From contig JACCXR010000025.1 of NCBI GenBank assembly GCA_013696915.1, positions 1 through 15,018 on the forward strand: 15,018 bases of DNA. The letters run 5' to 3'. Shown here one piece after another: positions 14,298 through 15,018 of the stretch. Position numbers and translations under genes: made by a program. Positions within the stretch are counted from its first letter, which is position 1, and each line of letters starts with the position of its first letter. Under the pieces are notes generated by a model. The model saw only the letters and a program-made list of their open reading frames with translations, was not told the origin of the DNA and did not search any database. Source of the stretch: Euzebyaceae bacterium (GTDB lineage Bacteria; Actinomycetota; Nitriliruptoria; Euzebyales; Egibacteraceae).

Positions 14298-14477
14298 TCA
14301 GCAGCCCGCCCCCTCCGAGTCCGGGCCGTATCGCAGCGCCCAGGTCGCTCCGCCGTCGGAGGCGGCGACGATGCCGCGGCTCACCATGAACAGGCCTCCG
14401 GTGGCGTCCCGGCCGTACACCTGCCCGTGCGGCGCATCGAGCGCGTGGAAGTCCGTGTCACCAGCAGGGATCCTGCC
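14298..14477 (-). pseudogene. Remnant of a BNR/sialidase-like (F510_1955-type) protein
   Basis: A short minus-strand frame ending at TGA 14298 reads GDTDFHALDAPHGQVYGRD, then ATGGLFMVS, then ASDGGATWALRYGP. These resemble the C-terminal beta-propeller blades (DFHAL, VYG, SDGGxTW Asp-box) of F510_1955-type glycosylhydrolase-like proteins. No start or ribosome binding site precedes it, the frame becomes non-protein-like upstream of about 14477, and a short piece between MVS and ASDGG appears lost. I read it as a decayed, internally deleted fragment. Family identification is by memory of the motifs and is moderate. Confidence 0.5.
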
Positions 14478-14647
14478 AGTCGCGCGCGAGCTCGGCGACG
14501 TGGGGGTCCTGGCCGTCGAGGGTCGTCATCCCCATGAAGCTCGTGGTCGCTCATCGCGGTGCGCCCCTCGTGGGTTTATCTGGACAACCGTACGGATATT
14601 CAAGGCGTAGCCAGCACAGCATCCGGACGTCTACCCAGGAGGAGTTC
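14478..14647. other. Non-coding stretch upstream of the copper-protein gene
   Basis: No convincing gene on either strand. It has lower GC near 14572-14602 (TTTATCTGGACA, GGATATTC), probably the promoter region of the DUF326 gene, and an 8-bp palindrome CCGTACGG at 14588-14595. No CsoR- or CueR-type operator could be recognised. AGGAGG for the next gene is at 14637-14642. Confidence 0.4.
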
Positions 14648-15018
14648 ATGAGCTACGCCAAGCAGATGACCGACACCTACCCGCGTTCGTTCAACGTCGA
14701 CGCCGACCGGCTCGTCGCCTGCATCGAGGCCTGTTACGACTGCGCCCAGGCCTGCACCGCCTGCGCGGACGCGTGCCTTGCCGAACAGCAGGTCGCCGAC
14801 CTCGTGAAGTGCATCCGGACAGACCTGGACTGCGCCGACGTGTGCGCGGCCACAGGCCGAATCCTGTCGCGCCAGACCGAGTACGACGCGAACCTCGCCC
14901 GCTCCCTGCTCCAGGCGTGCGCCCAGGCCTGCACCACCTGCGGCGACGAGTGCGAGCGGCACGCCTCGATGGGCATGGAGCACTGCCGCGTGTGCGCGGA
15001 GGCATGCCGGCGGTGCGA
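14648..15018 (+). CDS. Four-helix-bundle copper-binding-type protein (DUF326/Csp-like), partial
   Basis: 123 residues are visible before the right edge; the family is usually about 110-140 long, so little is missing. 17 cysteines are arranged in helical C-x-x-x-C, C-x-x-C and C-x-x-x-C-x-x-C runs (C25, C29, C32, C36, C39, C43, then C55, C62, C66, then C91 onwards), as in copper-storage proteins that line the core of a four-helix bundle with thiolates binding Cu(I). No signal peptide, so cytosolic as in Csp3. The ATG is preceded by AGGAGG 5 nt away. It is monocistronic within what is visible and opposite in strand to the hydrolase; role probably copper buffering or storage. Confidence 0.9.
   Translation, partial: MSYAKQMTDTYPRSFNVDADRLVACIEACYDCAQACTACADACLAEQQVADLVKCIRTDLDCADVCAATGRILSRQTEYDANLARSLLQACAQACTTCGDECERHASMGMEHCRVCAEACRRC

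Noticed and set aside
14572..14610. Copper-responsive operator or clear promoter before the DUF326 gene
   Set aside because: AT-richer and with a small palindrome, but no recognisable CsoR/CueR pattern and no well-spaced -35/-10 pair.
1..15018. CRISPR arrays, tRNA/rRNA genes, insertion sequences
   Set aside because: No repeated spacer-like units, cloverleaf-like sequences or transposase motifs were seen on either strand.

Overview
The window is very GC-rich and densely coded, with many ATGA/GTGA overlaps, GTG starts and GGAG-type ribosome binding sites. This suggests an actinomycete, though I cannot name the genus. It reads as the accessory side of a nickel-enzyme locus: [NiFe]-hydrogenase maturation genes sit beside nickel-inserting CooC-like ATPases and a Dpp/Nik-type ABC transporter. 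No hydrogenase or CO dehydrogenase structural gene lies inside the window.

Left block (1-3416): on the minus strand a TPR protein is coupled to a biotin/lipoate-ligase-fold protein that runs off the left edge. A hydrogenase maturation protease lies alone on the plus strand. A second minus-strand operon reads, in transcription order, small membrane protein, second small membrane protein, DUF1059 protein, and NifU-domain protein. The DUF1059 gene (59 aa), the edge gene and the full-length NifU reading are easy to miss.

Central block (3417-5937): three CooC/MinD-type ATPases. The first (plus strand) carries the family's metal-binding Cys-x-Cys. The second (minus strand) is interrupted in frame by two UGA codons placed exactly where that Cys-x-Cys should be, giving G-U-P-U-C-G if read as selenocysteine. 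A perfect 7-bp stem with an AGUU loop begins 12 nt after the second UGA. I interpret this as a CooC-like selenoprotein with a U-x-U metal site and its own bacterial SECIS element, the main discovery candidate here. The third ATPase lacks the site altogether. A 13-bp hairpin separates the convergent first and second ATPase genes.

Transporter block (5934-11625): lipoprotein solute-binding protein, two permeases and two ATPases of the peptide/nickel family run on the minus strand, every junction overlapping, straight into the third and second CooC genes. One transcript would thus encode uptake of a ligand (nickel is my inference) and two ATPases for its insertion. A putative promoter with a 12-bp palindrome over the -10 box precedes it.

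Right block (11716-15018): HypC with a strong downstream hairpin, an MFS exporter, an alpha/beta hydrolase, the decayed remnant of a BNR/sialidase-like gene, and on the plus strand a cysteine-rich four-helix-bundle (DUF326) copper-binding-type protein cut by the right edge.
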